From Candidatus Poribacteria bacterium (GTDB lineage Bacteria; Poribacteria; WGA-4E; PCPOR2b): DNA of 32,847 nucleotides. The notes below the pieces were generated by a model, which searched no databases, was not told the DNA's origin, and saw only the letters and a list, made by a program, of their open reading frames with translations. A program made the translations under genes and the position numbers. The stretch is from contig JAPUIP010000675.1 of assembly GCA_027296925.1 (NCBI GenBank), forward strand, positions 1-32,847, read 5' to 3'. Shown one piece after another: positions 19,244 through 27,640 of the stretch. Positions within the stretch are counted from its first letter, which is position 1. Each line of letters opens with the position of its first letter.

Positions 19244-21205
19244 TCACTTATCAACGACATATTTCAACATAATCCCGAGATCTCCAACAATCAAGCCGTT
19301 CCCGGCGTCTGTCATATAAATCGAATTCAGATTGTAGTGGGTTCCGCTCCTTTGCGGACGCCAGTTCTCTCCACCATCGACAGTGCGAAGCACCGTGCCT
19401 CCGCTACCCACAACCCACCCTTCGTTCGAGTTGAGGAAGAACACGTCATTCAGGGAACTGTCTACATAACTTTTTTGAAGTATCCATGTTTTCCCTCCAT
19501 CAGTGGTCTGGGCGATAAGACCTGCAATCCCAACGAGCCAGCCGTTGTCGCGGTCTGTAAAGTATACATCTAACAGCCATATCTCGCCCAGATGCGCTTG
19601 CGTTTCCCACGTATTTCCACCATCCTTTGTATGCAGGACGATTCCGCCGTCGCCGGCGATCCAGCCGGTTTGGGCATCGATAAAGTGGAGCCCGAAAAGG
19701 TCCCTATTCACGCCGCTCTGTTGGCGTTTCCACGTTTTGCCACCATCGGTGGTGTGCAGAATCTCCCCGCTGTTGCCGATGACCCACCCCCGCTGTTCAT
19801 CGATAAAGAAGATACCGAGTAGGTCCTTCTTCGTATCTGATCTTTGCTGTGACCATGTTCTGCCGCCGTTAATGGTATGAACAATTGTTCCCCATTCCGC
19901 AACCGCCCAGCCGACCCTGTCGTTGATGAAATATGTTGAACCGAAACACTCCATCGTTCCGCTGTCCTGCGACTGCCAGTGTCGTCCGCCATCGCTCGTA
20001 TTGAGAATCGCCCCGCGATCGCCAACCGCATATCCAACCTGATCGTTAATAAAATGGAGGTCCGAAAGTAAATAGCTCGGCGTCGATTGGAGCGCCCATC
20101 TCCGCCCGCCGTCTGTTGTATGCCAGATTGCCCCAAACTCACCGACCGCCCAGCCCTGCCGATCATCGACAAAGTGAACCCCGAGTAGGACGGGATCACC
20201 GCCAGGGAGTCGCGTCGGCCCCCCACGTTGATGCTGCCACGTCTTCCCACCATCTCGGGTGTGCAAGATGGCGCCCATGTCGCCAACGATCCAGCCGGTT
20301 CTGACATCGGTGAAATGGAGATCGGACAGGAGGAAGGTGTGCAACGGTTCATCTCCGGTCTTGACCTGTTGCCCATAGATCCGTTCGTGTCGCCTGTTTG
20401 AGCCCTGAGTCACATATTTCCAGGTTTTTCCGCCGTTGCTTGTCGTAAGGATGGTGCGTCTATTGCCCACGATCCATCCATGTTTCTCATCCACAAGATA
20501 GACATCGGACAACTCGTAGCGGATGTTCGTCTTCTGACGTTCCCAAGTCTCCCCGCTGTCGCTCGTGTGATAAGCGTTGCCCTCATAGCTGACCGCCCAA
20601 CCTTTCTGGGAATTGAGGAAATAGACGCCTCGCAGTGAATTCTTGCCGAGCCCTTCGGCGCGATTGACCCACGTTTTCCCACCATCGTGCGTGTGCAACG
20701 CGGTGCCGTAATCGCCAACCACCCATCCCTCTTGCGCGGATACAAAGTGGAGATCGAACAGGTCATCGGGCGTATCAGTGATTTGTCGTTCCCATGTCTC
20801 CCCGCCGTTTTCCGTGTGCAAAATCACGCCATTGTCGCCGGCAATCCAGCCCATCTGCCGGTCAACAAACTGAACGCCCCGCAGCGGGTAATGCGTGCCA
20901 CTCTTTTGGGGATGCCATGTTGCGCCGCCATCGGTTGTGTGGGCAATCACGCTGTCGAACTCCTCTCCTAATGAACTTCCCTCATTATTTCCGACCGCCC
21001 AGCCTGTTTTCTCATCGATGAAGAATACATCATAAAACCGCGTTTCCCAGTCCGCACGCCGAACAACTTCCCAATGGCCGAACTTCGGCTTCTGCTCTGT
21101 TGTGCATCCAACCACTACACCAATGAGCAGAAACATGAGGTGGATTGCGCACTGCAGATTGCGGAAAAAACTCGTCGATTCGTTGATCTGCTGCTTCATT
21201 TTCAC
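19244..21205 (-). CDS. Ycf48/BNR-type beta-propeller repeat lipoprotein (653 aa)
   Basis: Lipobox-like LLIGVVVGCTTEQ; many repeats of the form VGD.G.ILHT.DGGKTW..Q..G....L.....D...GW. Start could be GTG 21205 or ATG 21199. Confidence 0.88.
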   Translation of the reverse strand: MKMKQQINESTSFFRNLQCAIHLMFLLIGVVVGCTTEQKPKFGHWEVVRRADWETRFYDVFFIDEKTGWAVGNNEGSSLGEEFDSVIAHTTDGGATWHPQKSGTHYPLRGVQFVDRQMGWIAGDNGVILHTENGGETWERQITDTPDDLFDLHFVSAQEGWVVGDYGTALHTHDGGKTWVNRAEGLGKNSLRGVYFLNSQKGWAVSYEGNAYHTSDSGETWERQKTNIRYELSDVYLVDEKHGWIVGNRRTILTTSNGGKTWKYVTQGSNRRHERIYGQQVKTGDEPLHTFLLSDLHFTDVRTGWIVGDMGAILHTRDGGKTWQHQRGGPTRLPGGDPVLLGVHFVDDRQGWAVGEFGAIWHTTDGGRRWALQSTPSYLLSDLHFINDQVGYAVGDRGAILNTSDGGRHWQSQDSGTMECFGSTYFINDRVGWAVAEWGTIVHTINGGRTWSQQRSDTKKDLLGIFFIDEQRGWVIGNSGEILHTTDGGKTWKRQQSGVNRDLFGLHFIDAQTGWIAGDGGIVLHTKDGGNTWETQAHLGEIWLLDVYFTDRDNGWLVGIAGLIAQTTDGGKTWILQKSYVDSSLNDVFFLNSNEGWVVGSGGTVLRTVDGGENWRPQRSGTHYNLNSIYMTDAGNGLIVGDLGIMLKYVVDK

Positions 21206-21456
21206 CTGAACACATCCTTTGCAAAGTATTCTACGCTTTTACACTCCTGCGACGCCATACACGTATCATAGGTTTACTGGTGGCGAGTGGTTTTCGATCT
21301 CATGAAATGGCATCTATTCCGCTGCTGTCGCCTACGATGTTTGCCGGGAGTGCCTTGAAACTCACTACGGATTTTTTTGAGGTTGAAATCGGAGATTTCA
21401 TCTGTTACACTGAATGAAGGATTTATCATTGACTCTCCGGTGCCGTTGTTCCATGA

Positions 21457-22461
21457 ATGATGAGATTTTCAGACAGATACCTATCTACATATTTGCAGGA
21501 AAGAAGGCAGAGGCGCAGACAAAAGCTTAAACGCCAAAGGCAGATGGCGGTTGGTATCTCCACCGACACTGTACTTTTGAAATCCGTTCGGCTAAATGCC
21601 GAACAGCAAGGCGCGATTTCTGCGGTTCAGGCGAGATCTCACCCGGAACAGGGATTCCAGATCGTTACGCCAAAACGCCTTTCACTGTTGATTTCCCTTG
21701 GACTCCATTTGATCATGGGGTTAATTGCAACGCTATATATCGTTCAACTCACAAGCGTTGATGATGATGCGGTGATTGTCAATCTCCTCGATTCGAAAAA
21801 GCTTCGAGATCCGAAACGCCGGATTTCATCCCGAAAGGTCAAGCGGGTTAAGCGACCGCAATCCTCGCAGGTGCAACCGCCGCGATTGCAAAAACCGATC
21901 ACAACCGCCGTTAAAATTCCAACTGGAGATGCCAGGTATACGCTTCCCGCAAGTGACACCTCTGTTCCTATTCTTTCTACTCTTTCTGAGGATGGGGCGG
22001 GGATTGACGCAGCAAGGCTTGAAAGAAGGTTGCTTACAGGCGGACGTCGCGCCGAGATTCCTTCTGCCATTCCTAAGATCCAGCCATACCGATCTACATC
22101 AATCATTGACAAAATTGAGTCGGCGCCTTTGCCTCAGGAAGATTTCAAGCCAGAGCCGATTGAGCCTTTAACTGTGGAACTGAGCGATGTGACGCAGCCG
22201 CCTCGTTTCCTCCATAAGGTTGCACCCAAATACCCCGATCTCGCCCGTCGTGCCCAGAAAGAGGGCGTTGTATGGCTCGAAGCCTCAATTGGTGTTGATG
22301 GTCTCGTCAAAGATACGAAAGTGATTCAGGGAGTCGGATTCGGCTGTGATGAGGCCGCAATTCGAGCGTTGAAGGCTTCACGTTTTTCCCCAGCCAAGCA
22401 GGGAGAGCAGGCGGTGATTGTGCGGATACAGATTCCGTATCGTTTCAAATTGGAGGATTAG
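21457..22461 (+). CDS. TonB-like energy transducer with C-terminal TonB domain
   Basis: Single TM (LLISLGLHLIMGLIATLYIVQL) after a basic ~85-aa N-terminus; C-terminal APKYPDLARRAQKEGVVWLEASIGVDGLVKDTKVIQGVGFGCDEAAIRALKASRFSPAKQGEQAVIVRIQIPYRFKL. Confidence 0.88.
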   Translation: MMRFSDRYLSTYLQERRQRRRQKLKRQRQMAVGISTDTVLLKSVRLNAEQQGAISAVQARSHPEQGFQIVTPKRLSLLISLGLHLIMGLIATLYIVQLTSVDDDAVIVNLLDSKKLRDPKRRISSRKVKRVKRPQSSQVQPPRLQKPITTAVKIPTGDARYTLPASDTSVPILSTLSEDGAGIDAARLERRLLTGGRRAEIPSAIPKIQPYRSTSIIDKIESAPLPQEDFKPEPIEPLTVELSDVTQPPRFLHKVAPKYPDLARRAQKEGVVWLEASIGVDGLVKDTKVIQGVGFGCDEAAIRALKASRFSPAKQGEQAVIVRIQIPYRFKLED

Positions 22462-22495
22462 GGGCAGACTTGCATTTGCCGATAAGGAGGAAGGG

Positions 22496-23950
22496 ATGCC
22501 AAACGCAATACAAGATCAACCCCAACGGGTAATTCAAAATCGATTATCTGCGATCCAGCGTCGCATGCAAATCAATTGCTTTTTCCAGAATTTGGCGCGT
22601 TACAGTTTCTGGGGGCTCTGCATCGGTGCGATAGTCCTCATCGCTAACCGATTTTTTCCCTTCCCGATGCCGATCGGTTTTGCATTTTCCCTGCCGCTTG
22701 TGATTGCAATTGCTATAGCGGCGAGCTTGAGCTTGTTTCGAAAAACTGACCTCCTTGCCATCGCACGTCTCGTGGACCAGCGCTTGCATCTGAAGGAACG
22801 CTTGAGCACCGCTCTTGAAGCAATTTACCGAGAATTATCGAGCGATTTCGCCATTTTGCAGATTCGCGATGCCGCAAAAGTCGCCGAAAAAATCACCCCG
22901 TCCACTGCCATCTCTTACACTCGGCCATCGATGCTAAAATGGCTTCCCATCCCCGTTTTGCTGGTTGGGCTTTCGTTTTTTGCCCCGCGTATGTATGAGG
23001 TTCCCCCGCCGCCAACAGCGGCTGAACGCGCAGCCATTAATGATGCCGCAGCAAGGCTTGAAGGAGACCTCCGCAATATCGACGATGCTAAACTTACTGA
23101 GCAGATTCAGGATACCGTTAAAGCGCTACGAGACAAACGTATTGATGTGCAAGCGGCACAGAGTCGGCTTCGTGATCTACGCGACGAAATTCGTGCGAAA
23201 GAAAGCCAGATCGCCGGTGACGACGTGGATCGAGCCGTCGAAGCCATTTCTAAAATGGGTGAAACCTCCAAATTTCTCATTGGCACGGATGCCGGGGAGA
23301 TCGCCTCGGAGCTCGAGAAAATCGCTGATCAGATGGATGGACTCACCGCAGCACAGCAGGCAGAATTGGATGCTTTGCTCCGTAAGCTTGCCGAACAGCT
23401 TGCCGGCAATCCGGCGGCTAAGAGCCTTACAAACCAACTGAAGGGAATCGAGACGCAAGCACTGAGTCCTGAAATGCTGAAGAAAATCGTGGATTCACTC
23501 CGAACCGTCAATCAGCAAAAGAAAGAGATTGCCCAGTTGGAACAGATTTTGGAGGAAATTCAAGCGAGTCGAAAGAACATCGGCTTAGCTGGGCTCGAAA
23601 TGCCCCGTAAGACGGGAGGGGTGGCAAGTCGTGACGGCGGGCCAGGTGAAGAATCTGAGACGGGAGAAGCACAAGGAACGCAGGTTGGAGATGAAACTTC
23701 TGAGAATTTTGACACGCAAACCGAAGATCTGCGGTTGACGGGCGTGGCATCTGATTCGTCAGAGTTTTCCTCAGTCGCTACACAAGATAACCCAAGTGGT
23801 GAAAACGAACCCACTTATCTGCAATATCGAGAAGTTTACCTCAGCGCAAAACAGGCTTATACGGAAGCCATCGAAAGGGATCAGATTCCCGTGCGGTATC
23901 AGCAGCAGGTGAAGGCGTATTTGGAGGCAATCGCCAACCCTACACCATGA
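22496..23950 (+). CDS. Membrane protein with N-terminal TM helices and coiled-coil region, DUF4175-like
   Basis: SD aaggaggaaggg before MPNAIQDQPQRVIQNRLSAIQRRM...; two hydrophobic helices, LVDQRLHLKERLSTALEAI, long coiled coil. ORF-track start 22418 overlaps the upstream gene and is probably too long. Confidence 0.65.
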   Translation: MPNAIQDQPQRVIQNRLSAIQRRMQINCFFQNLARYSFWGLCIGAIVLIANRFFPFPMPIGFAFSLPLVIAIAIAASLSLFRKTDLLAIARLVDQRLHLKERLSTALEAIYRELSSDFAILQIRDAAKVAEKITPSTAISYTRPSMLKWLPIPVLLVGLSFFAPRMYEVPPPPTAAERAAINDAAARLEGDLRNIDDAKLTEQIQDTVKALRDKRIDVQAAQSRLRDLRDEIRAKESQIAGDDVDRAVEAISKMGETSKFLIGTDAGEIASELEKIADQMDGLTAAQQAELDALLRKLAEQLAGNPAAKSLTNQLKGIETQALSPEMLKKIVDSLRTVNQQKKEIAQLEQILEEIQASRKNIGLAGLEMPRKTGGVASRDGGPGEESETGEAQGTQVGDETSENFDTQTEDLRLTGVASDSSEFSSVATQDNPSGENEPTYLQYREVYLSAKQAYTEAIERDQIPVRYQQQVKAYLEAIANPTP

Positions 23951-23992
23951 AATTCAGTCGGACGGATTTCTGAAGCTGAAAGGGTTGAATGC

Positions 23993-24031
23993 AAAAAGCC
24001 GGGAACGCAAAAGGTGCGTTCCCGGCTTTTT
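23993..24031. terminator. Bidirectional intrinsic terminator
   Basis: aaaaagccgggaacgc-aaaaggt-gcgttcccggcttttt: perfect 16-bp stem (17 counting A-T closure) flanked by A and T runs, between convergent genes. Confidence 0.92.
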
Positions 24032-24069
24032 GACTAAATCGGACGACAGTAGCGTCAGCATCGCCAAAG

Positions 24070-24243
24070 TCATGCTCGGAGCTTTCGATAAAGATAGATG
24101 ACTGCAAACCCAATCGCACCGAGCAAGAGAAGTGTCATGGCAAGCTGAAATGCCCAGGCGAAAACTGGAACGACAATCTTCAGCGCGAGCAACACCAGCC
24201 CGAGTATCAGTGCTAAGATGACCAGACTTCGAAGTAGTCTCAA
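24070..24243 (-). CDS. 57-aa two-TM membrane protein, TTG start, not in the supplied ORF track
   Basis: Translation MRLLRSLVILALILGLVLLALKIVVPVFAWAFQLAMTLLLLGAIGFAVIYLYRKLRA*; SD aggag 9 nt before TTG; immediately preceding in-frame codon is TAA. Confidence 0.75.
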   Translation of the reverse strand: MRLLRSLVILALILGLVLLALKIVVPVFAWAFQLAMTLLLLGAIGFAVIYLYRKLRA

Positions 24244-24286
24244 TTAGGTTGACTCCTATGAATTCAGTATTCACAAATTCTCAGCC

Positions 24287-24946
24287 CTAATCTTTTAATC
24301 GGGCTTTGAGCTTGGCGAGTTCTTCCTCGAGTTCGTCGTTGCGATTCAGTTCGTCGAACTCCTGATCCAAACCGAGTTGACGCATTTCGCTCAGCGCTGC
24401 GGCATTCGCCTCGGCATCAAGGACACGGTCTTCAATACGATTAAAAGCACTTACTGCGCTAGAATCAGAAATTCCTGACACTGTTTGATGAATTGCTCGT
24501 TCCGCCTCTGCCCTCTTTTGACGAGCAATGAGCAAGGCACGCTTGTTTCTGGCTTCTTCGATCTTTGCCTCTAAAGTTGACAGCCCATCTTTGAGTACAG
24601 AGACACTCTCTTTCTGAGCCTCGAACTGTTCGCGGAATCTTTCCGCCAGATCAGCAAAGGACCGCTTCCGGCGAAGAGCTTCCTTTGCGCGCACATCGTC
24701 GCCATTCTGGATAAACACGATGGCACGCTTTTCCCACTTCTCAGCACTTTCCAAGTTTTCCCGGGACTGCGCTTCAAATTTATTCTGGTCTCGAATCGCC
24801 GCAGCAACCTGAATTTTTGCCTCCTTGAGTTCGTGCTGCATGTCCTCCAAGAGTTGATTCAGGATTCTCTCCGGATCCTCAACCCGATCGAGCAAGTCGT
24901 TGATATTCGATTTGAGGATTCGTCTGATTTTCTCAAAGATCGGCAT
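24287..24946 (-). CDS. pspA: PspA/IM30 family protein (paralog 1)
   Basis: MPIFEKIRRILKSNINDLLDRVEDPERILNQLLEDMQHELKEAKIQVAAAIRDQNKFE... coiled coil typical of PspA/IM30. Confidence 0.92.
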   Translation of the reverse strand: MPIFEKIRRILKSNINDLLDRVEDPERILNQLLEDMQHELKEAKIQVAAAIRDQNKFEAQSRENLESAEKWEKRAIVFIQNGDDVRAKEALRRKRSFADLAERFREQFEAQKESVSVLKDGLSTLEAKIEEARNKRALLIARQKRAEAERAIHQTVSGISDSSAVSAFNRIEDRVLDAEANAAALSEMRQLGLDQEFDELNRNDELEEELAKLKARLKD

Positions 24947-24977
24947 TGGTGATCACTCCCTTATAATTTCCAGCGGT

Positions 24978-25538
24978 TTATACAGTATACCTTCCGAGGG
25001 TCTCCTCATCGAGATCCTCTAACCCGCCTTTAGAGGGCTGTTTTTCTGCATTCTTTAGCTCGGTTTCAGGAAACCCAGTTTCTTGAATTATCTGCTCTGC
25101 GACATAAATCGGTGCCTCAAATCTCAATGCAAGGGCAATTGCGTCGCTGGAGCGGGCATCAATCTCTAGCGTTTTGCCATTCGCTTGTAAATTGATTTGT
25201 CCAAGATAGGTTGAATCGGTCAGGGAATGCACAAAGACTGTCTCAACTGTGGCACCAAGATTTTCGATGATATTTTTCATCAGATCATGCGTCATTGGAC
25301 GCGGTGGCGGCGGTTCGCCCTTGAGTTTCCACTGAATCGCGGTAGCCTCTCCAGGTCCAATCCATATTGGTACAATATATTTCGGATCACCAGCTTTCTC
25401 TTTCAAAAAGAGAATCGGTGTGCCAGTACTGGCATCAACAGAGATAAACGCCACGTCAACCTCGATCATGTTCTGTTCTCTGGTCTGATGGCGGTCATCG
25501 GCTTCAGCGGCCTTTTTGATCTTCTTTGGATCTTTCAT
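24978..25538 (-). CDS. Bifunctional nuclease domain (DUF151/BFN) protein
   Basis: ILFLKEKAGDPKYIVPIWIGPGEATAIQWKLKGEPPPPRPMTHDLMKNIIENLGATVETVFVHSLTDSTYLGQINL...IDARSSDAIALALRFEAPIYVAEQI. Likely start MKDPKK at 25538 with SD aaggag; the ORF track starts at 25628. Confidence 0.9.
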   Translation of the reverse strand: MKDPKKIKKAAEADDRHQTREQNMIEVDVAFISVDASTGTPILFLKEKAGDPKYIVPIWIGPGEATAIQWKLKGEPPPPRPMTHDLMKNIIENLGATVETVFVHSLTDSTYLGQINLQANGKTLEIDARSSDAIALALRFEAPIYVAEQIIQETGFPETELKNAEKQPSKGGLEDLDEETLGRYTV

Positions 25539-25721
25539 CTGAGGACTCCTTATTGACTCACTTGGGATTTGAGTGTCAATTGGGTTCGCCGATGACACGA
25601 TGAATGCTACAAGAATGTTGCCAATCATCTTGCTATCGACAAACCCAAATTGCTTCGGAAGTTTCCGTTAATAAATAACAAGCACCGACGTGCCACGGCT
25701 CCTGGACTTTACTAGGCCCAT

Positions 25722-26194
25722 CTATGATGCCTCGGTGCCAGTGGTTTCCGGGGACTTCGTTTCGGCAGTCAGATCTAAGCCATGAACGAGGTCACTCACA
25801 GTCTTGACGAGTTTCTGCGGCTCGACATCCGCAAAATTCAGAATCTCTTTCAACACTGGTACGGCTGCACCGGCACCCAGGATCGAGCGAAGGATCTTGC
25901 CGACTCCGCCGCCTGACGCGCCATTCCCCCCACCATTTCCACCGAGGTCAAGGACCCGTATACTTTCGATGCGTTCCGCAGGCTTCATCAATTGACCTGT
26001 GACTTCGGGGAGTGCCTGAATGAGTGACAATATCGCTTCATTGGTCAGGACTTTCTGATCGGCTGAGTTCTTCGCTTCGATCAGCGCCTCTTCACCCTCG
26101 GCCTTCGCTAGGCTTTATAAGTCACAATCAGGATGACCACCATCGCAGCAATTGCGCCGATGATCATTCCGAAAAGGTTTGTACTGGCACCCAT
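25722..26194 (-). pseudogene. Flotillin remnant: N-terminal TM segment joined out of frame to the C-terminal tail
   Basis: Minus strand 26194-26108 encodes MGASTNLFGMIIGAIAAMVVILIVTYKA* after SD aaggag. In another frame from ~26110: LAKAEGEEALIEAKNSADQKVLTNEAILSLIQALPEVTGQLMKPAERIESIRVLDLGGNGGGNGASGGG..., a flotillin C-terminus. The SPFH domain and most of the coiled coil are absent. Confidence 0.75.
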
Positions 26195-26329
26195 TTCACA
26201 TCTCCTTCGTAAAAAGGATACGCGGATTAATAACCAATGGTACAATAGACTTGCCAACACAGGGTTTAATGGATTGGCATCCCTCCTTATTTCGGCCAGT
26301 TCTGGACAAAACGTGACTGACAGTCAGCC

Positions 26330-27031
26330 TCATGCATCGAAGGAACTATCCGCTTTTGTCACATCAAAGATTCGTGTCGTCGGATCGTAATCGATAAGGA
26401 TCACCGTGTCCCCTTTTAAGGGAATCTCCTCGCCCTCACGGATACGGCAACTGACGGTCAACTCGGGTCCATCGGGAACCTGGACACGCGCTGTCCCAAA
26501 GGTTGTTGTGACCCTGCCGCTAATTACCCGACCCGTTAGCCCGATCAGATCATAATTGGTGGTGGCACGTTCACTTTCGGGAAATAGCTTTGAAATTCCC
26601 AGGGCAAGGTAACGTGTTCCAAAAATACTACATAGAAACGCGGCAGCGAAAGGGATCCAGAGTACGGCTCGCGGGGAGTTAGGATCGATATTCAAAAAGT
26701 CATTAACAATCAAGCCCGAAATTCCCCAGATTGAAAAGAGAGCCATCAGGATAATCGTAAATGGAACTTTGCCAACGTTCAAAATTCCTAACACGCTGGA
26801 AACAAAGCCACCTCCCCCGGAACTGCTCTCCGCATCAACCTCAGCATCCGCGTCCACATCAACGTCAGCATCAACGTCCATATCGACATCAGTGTCCACA
26901 TCGACATCCCCACTCCCAAAATCTAAGCCGCCCATAACGAGTTGAAGAATGGCAAAGAGAAAAACGAAGGCAATCGGCGCTGTAAACCAAACATTGTACC
27001 AGGCAAAGATGTAATCAAAAAAACCGCCCAT
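26330..27031 (-). CDS. NfeD/YqiJ-like membrane protein with C-terminal OB-fold
   Basis: Several TM helices, then DLIGLTGRVISGRVTTTFGTARVQVPDGPELTVSCRIREGEEIPLKGDTVILIDYDPTTRIFDVTKAD (NfeD-type OB domain); next to a flotillin remnant as in known NfeD-flotillin pairs. Confidence 0.8.
   Translation of the reverse strand: MGGFFDYIFAWYNVWFTAPIAFVFLFAILQLVMGGLDFGSGDVDVDTDVDMDVDADVDVDADAEVDAESSSGGGGFVSSVLGILNVGKVPFTIILMALFSIWGISGLIVNDFLNIDPNSPRAVLWIPFAAAFLCSIFGTRYLALGISKLFPESERATTNYDLIGLTGRVISGRVTTTFGTARVQVPDGPELTVSCRIREGEEIPLKGDTVILIDYDPTTRIFDVTKADSSFDA
26831..26909 (-). repeat. Low-complexity Asp-Val/Ala-encoding hexamer tract
   Basis: Encodes DVDVDTDVDMDVDADVDVDADAEVDAES in the NfeD-like protein. 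Confidence 0.9.
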
Positions 27032-27048
27032 ATCGACTTCCCTCCAGC

Positions 27049-27285
27049 CTAGTCAAGCCGTTGCACTTTGTACAGATGGGTTTGGGGTTCATAATCCCAA
27101 AGGACCACCCTTTCCCCCTGCTTTACACTTCCGCCCTCCACGTCAACACTGCAATATATCGTCCTGCGGAAAGGGCGGCCTTCAATCTGTGCGATGCCAA
27201 AATCGGTGTTGACTTCACGACTTGTGATCTTTGCAACGGCGCCGACGAGATCTGAACGGCGCAATTTGCGAAAAAATCAACTCAA
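27049..27285 (-). pseudogene. OB-fold end of a second NfeD-like protein, N-terminal membrane part missing
   Basis: FFRKLRRSDLVGAVAKITSREVNTDFGIAQIEGRPFRRTIYCSVDVEGGSVKQGERVVLWDYEPQTHLYKVQRLD parallels the OB domain at 26330-27031. No ATG; in-frame TGA just upstream of FFRK. Could instead be a real 71-aa OB protein from TTG 27264. Confidence 0.5.
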
Positions 27286-27556
27286 GCGCGCGTTGAGCTT
27301 CGCGGCGGTTGATATTGTTGATTAGATACTTATCGCCATTGACTTGAATCTCAAGGTAAGCTTGCCCAAATACACGGTGTTTGAAACTTCGGTCAAGTTT
27401 GGCGGACTTGATCTGAGAAAATGGGAGATTACACCGAATGTTGATGTAGGAAGCACTGAGGCTACCCATCTGGCGCTCATCCAACACCAACACCCGGTCG
27501 GAAGTGATAATGATGAAGTCGGGACTCAGGAGTTCGGATCTCCCAAGCATGCACAA
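27215..27556 (-). CDS. Small PH-like domain protein, C-terminus possibly altered by fusion to downstream sequence
   Basis: LLSPDFIIITSDRVLVLDERQMGSLSASYINIRCNLPFSQIKSAKLDRSFKHRVFGQAYLEIQVNGDKYLINNINRREAQRALELIFSQI resembles bacterial PH-like domains. The tail APFRSRRRRCKDHKS is the OB ORF read in another frame. Confidence 0.45.
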   Translation of the reverse strand: MCMLGRSELLSPDFIIITSDRVLVLDERQMGSLSASYINIRCNLPFSQIKSAKLDRSFKHRVFGQAYLEIQVNGDKYLINNINRREAQRALELIFSQIAPFRSRRRRCKDHKS

Positions 27557-27640
27557 TTGAACTTGCTCATTCGCAGTCAGTTGGGCTTGAACTGTTTCTT
27601 GAACTCAAGATGGCAGGCGATGAAACTCAGCCACCTTACA

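Noticed and set aside
23954-24274. 106-aa minus-strand ORF
   Set aside because: Overlaps the terminator and the better supported 57-aa membrane ORF in another frame; no recognisable features.
25682-25738. Inverted repeat gcaccga...tcggtgc near the flotillin remnant stop as a terminator
   Set aside because: Only 7-bp arms separated by ~43 nt, no T-run, and it overlaps coding sequence.
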